This document shows, piece by piece, positions 35,519-44,797 of a stretch of 64,000 nucleotides of DNA. Positions within the stretch are counted from its first letter, which is position 1; the number at the start of each line of letters is the position of its first letter. A program made the position numbers and the translations under genes. Under the pieces are notes generated by a model. That model was not told where the DNA came from, did not search any database, and saw only the letters and a program-made list of their open reading frames with translations. Source of the stretch: Verrucomicrobiales bacterium (GTDB taxonomy: Bacteria > Verrucomicrobiota > Verrucomicrobiia > Verrucomicrobiales > DEV007); contig JARGPJ010000011.1 in NCBI GenBank assembly GCA_029212615.1, forward strand, positions 1 through 64,000. Reading direction: 5' to 3'.

Positions 35519-36238
35519 TTACCCGGCCATTGATTTCGAACGTCGTGTCCGAATTCCAATGAACGCCCCTGTTGCCAGGAAAAATACACCAAGTAAGGTG
35601 ATCGATCCGGGTTCCGGTACGGCGGCCGTTCCAAAATTAAAGGTGATGGTATCGGTGTACGCTCCGGTGCTAATAGTATATTCGTAGACATCGCCGGCTG
35701 TGATTCCGAATCTGTCAATGTCGTAGAAATTGAAGGTCAAACTCCCGGAAATAGTTGAATCCACGGTATTCATGCGAATTTTTCCTGAAGCACTAGTAGG
35801 GTAGAAGACAAACGCATCGGAAGAGGTTCCGGTGAATGAATCAGCCGGATCATAGTCGTCTCCCCACTCAGTCGCAAGTGGGGCCGACACGCCATTGACC
35901 TCGAGAGTTATCAATGGAGTGTAACCGTCGAGGTCGGAAACTCCAAAAGTGTTGGAAAAGAAGGGAGTGTCTGCGTTCACACTATGTGCCTCGTTCTTGC
36001 CAATCACTGAAATCGGGCCAAGTGCCGATGAGCTTAACGACCCGGAGTAACTCCATACCGACCCCCATGCCCCATCGTCCGCGACATTCACGATAATTGA
36101 TCCCTCTGCCTTTGAGTAGGGATAGAGAGTCAATACCAGGGCACAGACACTCAATATCAACCCGCAGCGGAAAGCGCGCCCGTCTCGCGGTGAGAGCAGG
36201 GGCTTTCTCTTCGGATGGAGACGATTGAAAGATTTCAT
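35519..36238 (-). CDS. PEP-CTERM sorting domain protein
   Basis: 239 residues from the ATG at 36238. N-terminal signal (LILSVCALVLTLYPYSKA), then a beta-rich exported part. C-terminal sorting signal: VPEPGSITLLGVFFLATG followed by a basic tail (RTRRSKS). PEP-CTERM proteins are cut and anchored by an exosortase; none is in the window. Function of the mature part is unknown. It abuts the truncated AraC gene. Confidence 0.85.
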   Translation of the reverse strand: MKSFNRLHPKRKPLLSPRDGRAFRCGLILSVCALVLTLYPYSKAEGSIIVNVADDGAWGSVWSYSGSLSSSALGPISVIGKNEAHSVNADTPFFSNTFGVSDLDGYTPLITLEVNGVSAPLATEWGDDYDPADSFTGTSSDAFVFYPTSASGKIRMNTVDSTISGSLTFNFYDIDRFGITAGDVYEYTISTGAYTDTITFNFGTAAVPEPGSITLLGVFFLATGAFIGIRTRRSKSMAG

Positions 36239-36384
36239 GTCGATCGCGACGTTATTTTGACGGTCCTGAGTGGCGAGTTTAGGACCCATCCAGGTAGCTC
36301 GCAACCGGATTTCTAATACGTATATTGACGGGTGTTTCTATTGGTCTGCCTTACTCAACTCGCGATAAAGAAGTTGCGCCGTTT

Positions 36385-36624
36385 TCACCGTATCTTGCCC
36401 GGGGGCCAATTTTCTGCCGGATTTGCTGCCTCTCCCCTGGAATAGGAATTTGAGATACTCCTTTTCTCGAAATTCACCTTTCCTTTGGGATTGATAGCGC
36501 AATATCCCCGTTCCCGTTGGGTTGGCAAAGCACGCTCCGGATCAGTTTGGGTATCTACGGCAAACAGGGTAAAAGCGAGAGCGGCAAGGGAGGTCAGAAT
36601 GATGGGAATTAGAATCGCTTTCAT
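36385..36624 (-). CDS. possible small exported protein
   Basis: 79 residues, with a plausible hydrophobic signal at the start (IPIILTSLAALAFTLFAVD), then a short polar part. No domain is recognised and no clear Shine-Dalgarno sequence is seen. It could be spurious. Confidence 0.35.
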   Translation of the reverse strand: MKAILIPIILTSLAALAFTLFAVDTQTDPERALPTQRERGYCAINPKGKVNFEKRSISNSYSRGEAANPAENWPPGKIR

Positions 36625-37087
36625 ATTCAGTGACGGTCTTTTTGTTGAGCGTAACTACATAGGCACTGAATCCCCACAAGGCAGGGAACCGGCAGGCTTT
36701 CCCGCGATAGCAGGCACGCGGAACGAGGTGCATCCAGCTTTCGATGGGAGGCATGTCGCTTTTCCGTTCGGGCGGGCAGCCGCAACCACAGGCGTTGCCC
36801 TAAGGTCTTTGCTGGACTTGGAAAACGTCGGGTAAAATCATTTCAAATGACCGATTATTTTCGAGAATTGTTCTGGAATTTAATCGGATCGGAGAATTCC
36901 ATTCGACCTCATTGAACGGCCGTGATGTCCTTGTGTTTTCGACTGAGGCAGGGTCGGGAATATGCCCCGTGGAAGCGCTACACCTGGTTTCGGGCCGCCG
37001 TTCTCCGGAGAAAAGAGTTGCGGGATAATCGCCTGATCAAGCTTCGGAAACCGGGCGGTCGGAAAAGGCGCTCCCGAATAGCCGGTG
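36625..37087. other. gene-poor stretch
   Basis: No gene I can support. The short open frames on both strands lack start context, domains or composition of real genes. It lies between the small exported protein and the end of the thioredoxin-fold gene. Confidence 0.45.
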
Positions 37088-38308
37088 CTACCTGGTTGTT
37101 GGCTTGCGCATCGGAGTTGTGTGGTAGGTGGTCAAGGTATCCATGATTTGCCTGCGCAAAACATCGGGATCCACCACGCCGACTTTTCGATAAACAACTT
37201 CTCCTTCCGCATCGATGAGCAGCGTATAAGGCACAGGACCGGGCCACTCAGGATCGAGCGCTTTGGCGAGAGCATCGGTGCTCGCTCCCGTGTAGAGATA
37301 GTTGTTCGTGGTGCGGCCTTCCGCTTTCACGGTTTTGGCGATCTTGTCGCTTGTCACGGCGCGACATTTGCCGAGGAATTCGCGAACGGTATCTTTGTCC
37401 TCCGGAGAATCGAGAGAGATCGTGATCAGCTCGAATTCGCGACGACTGAATTTTTTCGCGATTTCAGTGAGGTCCGGCATCTCGTGGACGCAGGGGGCGC
37501 ACCAGGTCGCCCATACATTAATCAGGCGGACTTTGCCGGTGCCGTTCTTTCGAAGCGTTGCGGCGAGTTTCGCGTCGAGCTCTGCGACTTCGACTTTCGC
37601 GGCCTGCCACTTCGCCTCTTCTTCCGCAACGTGGGCCGCGCGCTCTTTCCATTTGGTGGAGCATCCGTGAGGGCGGGTTGTCTCGACGGGAACCGGTTCA
37701 CCGGCGAGGAGGGCTTTCACTGCATTGACGGCGTCGGGGGAAGTAACGGTGGCAGGATCAGGTAGTCGGGAATCATCGAAGCGGCCGTTGTAGCGGAGTT
37801 TTCTATCCTTATCGAAGATGAAAACATGAGGCGTCGCGAGGCAGCCGTATTCCCGCGCGGTGATCTGTTTATCACCGTCGTAGAGGAAGGGGAACGTCCA
37901 CTTGAGATCTTCGGCGTAGCGTTTTGATCCTTCGAAACTTTCATCGTACTCGGTGTGCCCGAATTCGTCGGGGCGTAAACCGGAAGAATGATTGGGATTG
38001 ATCGCGACGATCTGGAAGCTTTCGTCTTTCATCTCAGTGACAAATGACTGGAGACGCTGCTCGACACCATGTGACGTCGGGCAATGGGTTCCCGTAAAAT
38101 AGATCATCAAAACATCGGGCTCGGAAAAATCTTTGAGGGTGTAGGTTTTCCCATCGACACCCGGCAGTGTAAAGTCAGGGGCGGCATCGCCAATCGTAAG
38201 TTCCGTGAATCCTTCGGGAAGATCCATGGGGCCTGCCGCGGAGGCTGTGGAGAAAGTCGCAAGGACGACAAAGGCGGTCAGGATGAGGGGGGGAACGGAG
38301 GAATTCAT
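37088..38308 (-). CDS. exported protein with two thioredoxin-like domains
   Basis: 406 residues from the ATG at 38308. Signal peptide, then an AhpC/TSA-like domain (GDAAPDFTLPGVDGKTYTL, IYFTGTHCPTSHG) with one Cys at the position of the peroxidatic residue. After a charged helical linker (KWKERAAHVAEEEAKW) comes a TlpA-like domain with INVWATWCAPCVHEMPDL, an intact CxxC. The pairing suggests an envelope thiol-disulfide relay in which the second domain may reduce the first. Redoxin-tandem proteins of this kind are common in Planctomycetota and Verrucomicrobiota. Confidence 0.85.
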   Translation of the reverse strand: MNSSVPPLILTAFVVLATFSTASAAGPMDLPEGFTELTIGDAAPDFTLPGVDGKTYTLKDFSEPDVLMIYFTGTHCPTSHGVEQRLQSFVTEMKDESFQIVAINPNHSSGLRPDEFGHTEYDESFEGSKRYAEDLKWTFPFLYDGDKQITAREYGCLATPHVFIFDKDRKLRYNGRFDDSRLPDPATVTSPDAVNAVKALLAGEPVPVETTRPHGCSTKWKERAAHVAEEEAKWQAAKVEVAELDAKLAATLRKNGTGKVRLINVWATWCAPCVHEMPDLTEIAKKFSRREFELITISLDSPEDKDTVREFLGKCRAVTSDKIAKTVKAEGRTTNNYLYTGASTDALAKALDPEWPGPVPYTLLIDAEGEVVYRKVGVVDPDVLRRQIMDTLTTYHTTPMRKPTTR

Positions 38309-38536
38309 AGTGTTTGAGAGCCATGCAGATAGCGCTGTTTGCCGGCCCCCGCAAATGCCTCTCTCCCTGAAAAGGTTAACATGGAATGATGGCAAGGCTG
38401 TTCGGTGAAAAATTGTGAGAGGGAGGCTTCGGAATCCTGTCCATCTACTCCCGGAAAAAATGGTGAACTGAGGCCCCATCGCGCCAACCTGTTTGATATT
38501 AGTCTCTCCCTCCTTTATCGAGCAGGCTTAAGAGCA

Positions 38537-39199
38537 ATGGACAAAACCAAGATCAAAAATATTTTCTGGGATGTGGATGGGGTTCTCGCGGACCTGAATT
38601 ACGCCTACTTCCATTTTCTGACCGGGCATCCCAAATACCGTGATCAATACGCGGATCTGAAGTGGGAGCAGCTTCCCGAGGTTCTGCCCATCGTCCCGGA
38701 GTATGGCGCGTTGGAACTGAAAACCCATCCGGAGCAGGGTGCTGAAATGGACCGGGACTTTTGTGCTGACCAGAGCTATTTCAGAAATCGACCGCTGTAT
38801 CCCAGTGTGATTGAGGTGCTCAAGGAGCTCGATGCGCTGGGCTACCGCCAGTTGACGATGTCAGCGACCTTTGATGTCGAGGCGAAGACGGCCTACCTCA
38901 ATGATATACTTGCTCCCGTCACCGACTTTCTCACGATCGAGTGTGTGAAGCATGGTGAATTCATGCACGACACTGCCAAGATCGATCGGCTGAGAGAGTG
39001 CTATGAGAAATACCAGCTCAATCCTGAGGAAACAATCCTCGTGGATGATCGAATCTACAATCAGTACGCGGCCATCGATTCCGGGGCTCACCCGGTGCGC
39101 TTACGTTGCGAGTTTACGAGCGACCTTCCTGAAGAACTTGCCTGGATCCCTGAATTCAAAAACGTTGCGGAGGTGAGAGATTGGTTAGTCGCCGGGTGA
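38537..39199 (+). CDS. HAD-superfamily hydrolase
   Basis: 220 residues from the ATG at 38537. HAD motif I FWDVDGVLADLNYA with the nucleophilic Asp, a Ser or Thr in TMSAT as motif II, and motif III/IV in ETILVDDRIYNQYAA with paired Asp. Such enzymes dephosphorylate small metabolites; the substrate is not evident. Divergent from the thioredoxin-fold gene. Confidence 0.85.
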   Translation: MDKTKIKNIFWDVDGVLADLNYAYFHFLTGHPKYRDQYADLKWEQLPEVLPIVPEYGALELKTHPEQGAEMDRDFCADQSYFRNRPLYPSVIEVLKELDALGYRQLTMSATFDVEAKTAYLNDILAPVTDFLTIECVKHGEFMHDTAKIDRLRECYEKYQLNPEETILVDDRIYNQYAAIDSGAHPVRLRCEFTSDLPEELAWIPEFKNVAEVRDWLVAG

Positions 39200-39313
39200 A
39201 CCCAATTCCACCGCGGCCATTCGAAGGATGCGGTATTGGGCAAATTGGTGCAGGCGGCCGGCATTTACCCAAGTCATCCTGCGGCCTGGGGAGACGCGAT
39301 TGAGCGTCACGGG

Positions 39314-39907
39314 TTACCCGCGCTGGTTCCGGATTCGTCGTCTTAGAAATATTCCGAGGAGGATAGGCGTAAGCAGGAGGAAGGAGGCAGGTTCCGGTAT
39401 CGCGCTGGTTGGCGTTGCGTCTATTTGAGTAAATGAGAATCCGTCTCCGGCAGCTTCAGTAACCCGGAATCGAAGGATGTAATCATCCGCGGTCACCGGT
39501 GCCGAGGTCGTTACATTGACTGACACAACATCTGCAGAGCTCGTGTAGGGCAGAATATTGATTTCATCCACAAAGGTGCCGCTCGAGTTGTAATACACGG
39601 CCCATAGTCCCCATTCGCCCGAATTGATTTGATTCGTTGGGGTCACTGTCACGTATCCCTCGTCGACTAGATCCAAGCGGGTCGGGGTCGAAGTCGAGCC
39701 GTTTATTTGCCAGTCGACGAGCCGGTCTACGCTGGGTACATCGGAGATCAGGGAAAGTTCGCCTGCCAGGGATGATGTCAGCGTCGAGTTTAGAGGGGTG
39801 CCGAAGTTGGAGGGGTCGTCCAGCGGGTCAATCAACGAAGCCGGGGCGACCGTCGCGATGAAAAGCAGGCCGCAAATCACCGTTTGAATCGTTCTTGTGT
39901 GCTCCAT
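39314..39907 (-). CDS. PEP-CTERM sorting domain protein
   Basis: 197 residues from the ATG at 39907. Signal peptide (VICGLLFIATVAPASL), a beta-rich mature part with Thr and Ser repeats, and the C-terminal sorting signal SAIPEPASFLLLTPILLG then LRRRIRNQRG. Second PEP-CTERM protein in the window; the two share little beyond the sorting motif. Function unknown. Confidence 0.85.
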   Translation of the reverse strand: MEHTRTIQTVICGLLFIATVAPASLIDPLDDPSNFGTPLNSTLTSSLAGELSLISDVPSVDRLVDWQINGSTSTPTRLDLVDEGYVTVTPTNQINSGEWGLWAVYYNSSGTFVDEINILPYTSSADVVSVNVTTSAPVTADDYILRFRVTEAAGDGFSFTQIDATPTSAIPEPASFLLLTPILLGIFLRRRIRNQRG

Positions 39908-40235
39908 ATCCCGGCTCTGTGAATAACAACTCTTGCTTTGGAGTGCTACCTTCTCCACTGGCTAGTTTAAGGCACAAGTCTCAGAAATAAAATAACTCAT
40001 AGGTGTAATCTCCGGCGAGCATCAGAGGCGCCTTGCCGACCGGGAGCGCCAACAATTGCATGGCGGGGGAGAAGGGCCGCTTCGACGCCATTCCCGGCGG
40101 TCACTATTTTGAGGGGTTGAGCGCGGAGACTATACTCCATATCAATGATTAACCTGTCCCTGCTCTAAGCGGGTTCGTCGCTCTCCACTTCTTTTCGAAC
40201 TGTCCGGGCTCAGGGAAGGGGGCTGGAAACCGCTT
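39908..40235. other. intergenic stretch, no gene
   Basis: No gene was seen between the PEP-CTERM gene and the end of the NRPS gene. It probably holds the PEP-CTERM promoter, which I could not fix. Confidence 0.4.
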
Positions 40236-43200
40236 TCAGCGAATATGGTTGGCCGAAACCCGGCCCTCATCAGAGTCGCTGTCCTCAGCTTCCGCGAATA
40301 GCTCCCCGATCAGTTGCCCGGTCGTTTCGGCGTCATCCCGGATATAGGAAGAGTGATCTCCTGAAACTCTTTTAACCGTTAGCTTGCCCGTAATTCGATT
40401 CCCCCATCCCAGGGTCTCTCCATGAAGGTCCACCGACGCATCGGTAGCGATGATTGTCACTCTTCCTCTAAAAGGGGCGGGCGAATAGCTTAGCATTGCC
40501 AGGTAGTAGGGGAAAACCTGAGACGCCAATTCCCCCCCGTGATCCTTCTCCAGTTCCTGATACCCCGATGCTTTAAAATCAGCGAGAGATTCACCGGGCG
40601 GGCAGGTTGAATCTAAGAGGATGAGTTGAGACTTTTCATCGCCCGTCTCGGCAAGTTGCCTGGCTATTTCATAGGCGACAACACCGGCAAGACACTCGCC
40701 CAGCAACAGATAAGGGCCCGCCGGTTGAATCTTTCTAAATTCGTTGAGATAGGATTTGGCGAGTTGAGGGATTGAGATTTGATCATCAACACTGAAGTCT
40801 TTAAGGGGGGCGCGAACGCCGTAGACCGGATTATCTATTTCGAAATTCCGTGCCAGGGAAGCAAACACCATCAGTTCATTTTCGGTTCCCATCCCTCCGG
40901 GCAGCAGAAAGATGGGTGTTCCCCGGTCTCTCTGGTTTAATTTTACAAGCATACGTTCCTTCGATTCATTGGAATCTGAATCTTTCCAGGGTGCCTGCAT
41001 TTTTGACCATTCAGAGACTGTTGGAGATTCGAAAAGCATTCGCACCGGCCATCTTATTCCGAATTCCCTCTCAACCTCGTTGAGCAAGTCCAATCCCTGA
41101 AGGGAGTGCCCTCCCAAGTCGAAGAAATTATCATGGACTCCTATGTCATCGAGACCGAGAACCTTTCTCCAGATCTTTAGCAACCTTTCCTCGAGGATCG
41201 ATGCCGGTTGGTTTTTCCGAATATCGCCACTCCTGTCGGCGGTTTCCGGCGCGGGAAGAGCCCTTTGATCTACTTTCCCGTTAGCGTTCAGAGGCATCGC
41301 ATCCAGCGTCACGATTGTCGAGGGAACCATATATTCCGGCAATTCCCTCTTGAGCCAGTCGCGAAGACTTTCTTTGAATGATTTCTCATCTTTCGGATCA
41401 ATGGAATCTGCATTCCCTCTGACCTCCCTGTTTGGAATAACATAAGCGACCAACTGCTTCGTTAATTGATCCTGCCCGACAGTGACGACAACGGCATCCT
41501 GCACGAATGAGTTGCGTCGCAAGGTTCTCTCGATTTCCCGGGGCTCGACTAGGAATCCACGCAGTTTAATCTGGTCATCGATACGGCCGATAAACTCGAG
41601 GATTCCGTCTGCTCGCCAACAAGCTCTGTCGCCGGAACGATAGATGCGGACTGGCTTGTCGTCATTAAACCCCAATTGACGCCCCGGTAGCTCAATGAAT
41701 TTCAGGTCAGTCAGTTCTGCGTTATTGAGATAGCCCCGAGCCAATCCATCTCCACCGATACAAAGCTCACCAGGCGATTCCAGGGGAACCGGTTGTAGCT
41801 GTTCATCGAGAATATAGACTTGGGTATTGGCAATGGGGCGCCCAATGGGAATCGACTGTTCCGGGGTAGATCCGGTGATCGTAAAACAACAGGTGAATGT
41901 TGTGCTTTCGGTTGGACCATAGCCGTTAATCAATCGCGTGGTTTTCAGTTCATCCAGAGCCTGTCGAATATGAGGGGGGGAAAGGGCTTCTCCACCAACT
42001 AAAAGGAAATCAATTTGATCCAGTTCCGCGATTCTTCCCTGATCTACGATAAGATTAAAAAAACTACTCGTCAGCCAAAGGGTGTCCACCTGATGCCTCA
42101 CGACTATTTCGGCCAGCGCAGGAGGGGTAATGATCCCGTGAGGAGGGATCACTAGCCGGGCACCGTTAAGCAGTGCTCCCCAGATTTCGAAGGTCGCTAA
42201 ATCGAAAGAAACGGGGGAACTTTGAATAAAAATGCGACGGTCGCAGAATGGAAAGTAGTCGGCTCCCCGAACCAGTCTCACCACCCCGCGGTGTGGGATA
42301 CAGACTCCTTTGGGATGGCCGGTTGAACCTGATGTGTAGGTAATGTAAGCGAGGTTCAAACTGCCCGCTTCGCTCTTCGGATTTTTGAAAGGAAAGGATT
42401 CAAATTTTTTCCCATCTGGACTCAACCCGATACGACGGCAGGATTTGGTTTGAAGGTCTTCCAACAAATCGTCCTGAGTGAGTAGCAACTTCGCACCGGA
42501 GTGATCGAGAACGTAGGTCAGCCAATCAGAAGGGTTGGCCGGATCCAGAGGCAGGTAGGTTCCGCCCGCTTTAAGAATACCGAGAAGGGCAATTATCAGC
42601 TCCGGGGATCGCTCCAAACAAACGGCCACTGGTTGATCCGGGCGCACTCCCTGGTCGATCAAAAAATGGGCCACTTGGTTGGATCTCTCATTGAGCTCAT
42701 GATAGGTCAGTTTTTGTTGGCCGAAGATCACTGATATCGCGCCGGGATGGGAGGCTGCGGTTTCTTCGAATAGTTGGTGAATGCAGGCTTCTCTTGGAAA
42801 ATCCGATTCTGTTGCATTCCACGAACTTAATACCTTTTGCCGATCGCCCGCCGGCAGTACCAGGCTCCTTAAGTCGGTTAAAACGGTTTTTTCGGGCGGT
42901 GGCAGGGCCCTCCGATCTATCTTTCCGGTCGAAGTGCGGGGGAGCGCATCGAGCAATACGTAGAGCGATGGCCGCATATAATCCGGAAGAGTTGAGGCAA
43001 GGTTTGATTGCCAATGCGTCAGAGCGACTTTCCCGCTCTGATCCAGAGTCAAAAAAGCGATCAGTTGTTGGTCTCTAAACTCCACTGCCGCTTCTCTCAC
43101 GCCGCTAAGTCTAATCAGGGCATTTTCGATTTCCTCTTTCTCCACCCGTAAGCCTCGAATTTGGATCTGATGATCTGATCGTCCCGCAAGGAAAATGTGT

Positions 43201-44354
43201 CCGGCAGCATCGAAGAATGCACGATCGCCGGTCCGATAGAGTTTTGTGCCATTCCGGGTGATGAACCGTTCCTCCGTCAGCTCGGGGAGGTTCAGATAAC
43301 CCCGGGCGAGCCCCGGTCCGCCGACATAAATTTCGCCGATTTTCTCTTTTTTAACCGGCTCGGCATTTTCGTCTAAGATGTGGACGGACGCATCGACAGG
43401 TTCCCCGATTGGGATCGCGTTTCCCTGTTCATCTCTGTGGCATTTCCAGAGCGATGTAAATGGAGCCTCGGCGAGACCGTAAAAGTTGTATAAATTGGCT
43501 TCAATTTGATTAAAGAATCTCCTCTGGTTCTCAACTGAGAGAGGTTCGCCGGCACAGTAGACATTCTTCAGTGAATCCAGTCGAACTGATTCGTTCTCAT
43601 TGAGAAAGACATTTAATAGAGAGGGGGTGAGGCCCAGAACGCTGATGCGGTGGTGAAGAATAGTTCTGCCCAACAATTTCATATCCCAATCTGATCCCGC
43701 GGGAGGGAGAATCAGGGTGGCGCCGACAAAAAGCGGGTAAAAAATCTCTTCGGGAGCACGAACAAAGTTAAGAAGAAACCGGTCCTCATTCGAGAACCCG
43801 AACACCTCGGTTGCCCAATCGCGGCAACGGCTGAAGCTTCGATGCGGAATCATGACGCCCTTTGGCTTTCCGCTGGAACCCGATGTGTAGACGATGTAGG
43901 ACAAACTATCGGGGGTGACCTCAACTTGAACAGAACCGGTGTCTCCGGCAGTAATCGCGAGAGATTCTTTGTCTAAATTTTTAACGGGAACACCCGGTGG
44001 CAGTTCCCCCTCCCTGATGTTGCCGGTGAGCACAAACATCAGCCCGGTTTCTTCAACGATGGCCTGCAGTCGCTTTTGAGGCATGGAGATGTCGAGAGGA
44101 ACGCAAACGCCTCCCGACTTCAACACACCCCAGATAGTGACGACGAGTTCGATGGAGCGATCGAGGTAGATTCCGAAAGGCACCTCCGTTTTGGCTCCAT
44201 GGGAGACCAGGTAGTGAGCCACCTGATTGGATCTTTCATCAAGCTCCTGGTAAGTTAATTGTCGCCCCCCGTCTGACAAGGCAATTGCATCCGGTGTTTT
44301 TTCAACCTGATCTCCCAGCAGAACGTGGAGACAACTGTTTTCTGAAATATTCAA
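40236..44354 (-). CDS. NRPS-like protein, A-A-T-TE, without a condensation domain
   Basis: 1,372 residues; the first usable start is TTG at 44354. Domain order: adenylation 1 (~15-485), adenylation 2 (~525-1035), carrier protein (~1050-1120) and thioesterase (~1145-1350). A1 has YIVYTSGSSGKPKG and the A10 Lys in STGKIDRR (K478), but the usual amino-binding Asp is replaced (V198 in FVRAPEEIF). A2 is complete (YITYTSGSTGHPKG, SFDLATFEIWG with D718, NANGKVDQR with K1027). The carrier Ser is S1084 in LGGHSL. The thioesterase has GECLAG, so the nucleophile is Cys (C1221) rather than Ser, with D1248 and H1334 as likely partners. The segment joining A1 to A2 looks like the end of a condensation domain. 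No other biosynthetic genes, MbtH or PPTase are in the window. Confidence 0.85.
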   Translation of the reverse strand: MNISENSCLHVLLGDQVEKTPDAIALSDGGRQLTYQELDERSNQVAHYLVSHGAKTEVPFGIYLDRSIELVVTIWGVLKSGGVCVPLDISMPQKRLQAIVEETGLMFVLTGNIREGELPPGVPVKNLDKESLAITAGDTGSVQVEVTPDSLSYIVYTSGSSGKPKGVMIPHRSFSRCRDWATEVFGFSNEDRFLLNFVRAPEEIFYPLFVGATLILPPAGSDWDMKLLGRTILHHRISVLGLTPSLLNVFLNENESVRLDSLKNVYCAGEPLSVENQRRFFNQIEANLYNFYGLAEAPFTSLWKCHRDEQGNAIPIGEPVDASVHILDENAEPVKKEKIGEIYVGGPGLARGYLNLPELTEERFITRNGTKLYRTGDRAFFDAAGHIFLAGRSDHQIQIRGLRVEKEEIENALIRLSGVREAAVEFRDQQLIAFLTLDQSGKVALTHWQSNLASTLPDYMRPSLYVLLDALPRTSTGKIDRRALPPPEKTVLTDLRSLVLPAGDRQKVLSSWNATESDFPREACIHQLFEETAASHPGAISVIFGQQKLTYHELNERSNQVAHFLIDQGVRPDQPVAVCLERSPELIIALLGILKAGGTYLPLDPANPSDWLTYVLDHSGAKLLLTQDDLLEDLQTKSCRRIGLSPDGKKFESFPFKNPKSEAGSLNLAYITYTSGSTGHPKGVCIPHRGVVRLVRGADYFPFCDRRIFIQSSPVSFDLATFEIWGALLNGARLVIPPHGIITPPALAEIVVRHQVDTLWLTSSFFNLIVDQGRIAELDQIDFLLVGGEALSPPHIRQALDELKTTRLINGYGPTESTTFTCCFTITGSTPEQSIPIGRPIANTQVYILDEQLQPVPLESPGELCIGGDGLARGYLNNAELTDLKFIELPGRQLGFNDDKPVRIYRSGDRACWRADGILEFIGRIDDQIKLRGFLVEPREIERTLRRNSFVQDAVVVTVGQDQLTKQLVAYVIPNREVRGNADSIDPKDEKSFKESLRDWLKRELPEYMVPSTIVTLDAMPLNANGKVDQRALPAPETADRSGDIRKNQPASILEERLLKIWRKVLGLDDIGVHDNFFDLGGHSLQGLDLLNEVEREFGIRWPVRMLFESPTVSEWSKMQAPWKDSDSNESKERMLVKLNQRDRGTPIFLLPGGMGTENELMVFASLARNFEIDNPVYGVRAPLKDFSVDDQISIPQLAKSYLNEFRKIQPAGPYLLLGECLAGVVAYEIARQLAETGDEKSQLILLDSTCPPGESLADFKASGYQELEKDHGGELASQVFPYYLAMLSYSPAPFRGRVTIIATDASVDLHGETLGWGNRITGKLTVKRVSGDHSSYIRDDAETTGQLIGELFAEAEDSDSDEGRVSANHIR

Positions 44355-44797
44355 GTGACAGGTGGCAATGGCGTGAGGCCCGGATTTCGACAGTAGGAGG
44401 TTACGGCACGAATCGAATTTTCAATCCGTAACGGTCTTCAAGATGGAGTCGCCGCGCCTTCTAAAAGATAGATTAGTGTTAGAAATATTCTATTCAACTC
44501 TGATCTGTCCTGCCTGATCATTCCCGGTGTGAAATGCCCTGCAGATTTATCCTGATGGCAGGGATCTATTTCACTGGATCGATATCACCTTGTGTCGGGG
44601 GCCTCGCAGATCGGGAACAGACCAAGAGGATATCTGAGGCCGGAGTGAATGCGTGGTCGTCGTAACACGCGCCAATGTCAGTGCAGGGATTCGATGTCGA
44701 ATCCGCCACGGGCCCCTCGAATGACAGAATTCACGGCGAGAGTTTCAACAGTCGCCGCGAAGTCCGCTTCGGTGAGGGGGCACCGGTTTATCGCAAA
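44355..44797. other. intergenic stretch, hairpin only
   Basis: 443 bases upstream of the NRPS gene and downstream of the PilT-type gene. No gene was seen. A hairpin (TGAAAT and CCCTGC at 44530-44542 with GCAGGG and ATTTCA at 44558-44573) may be a terminator or regulatory structure. It could hold the NRPS promoter and a longer leader. Confidence 0.45.
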
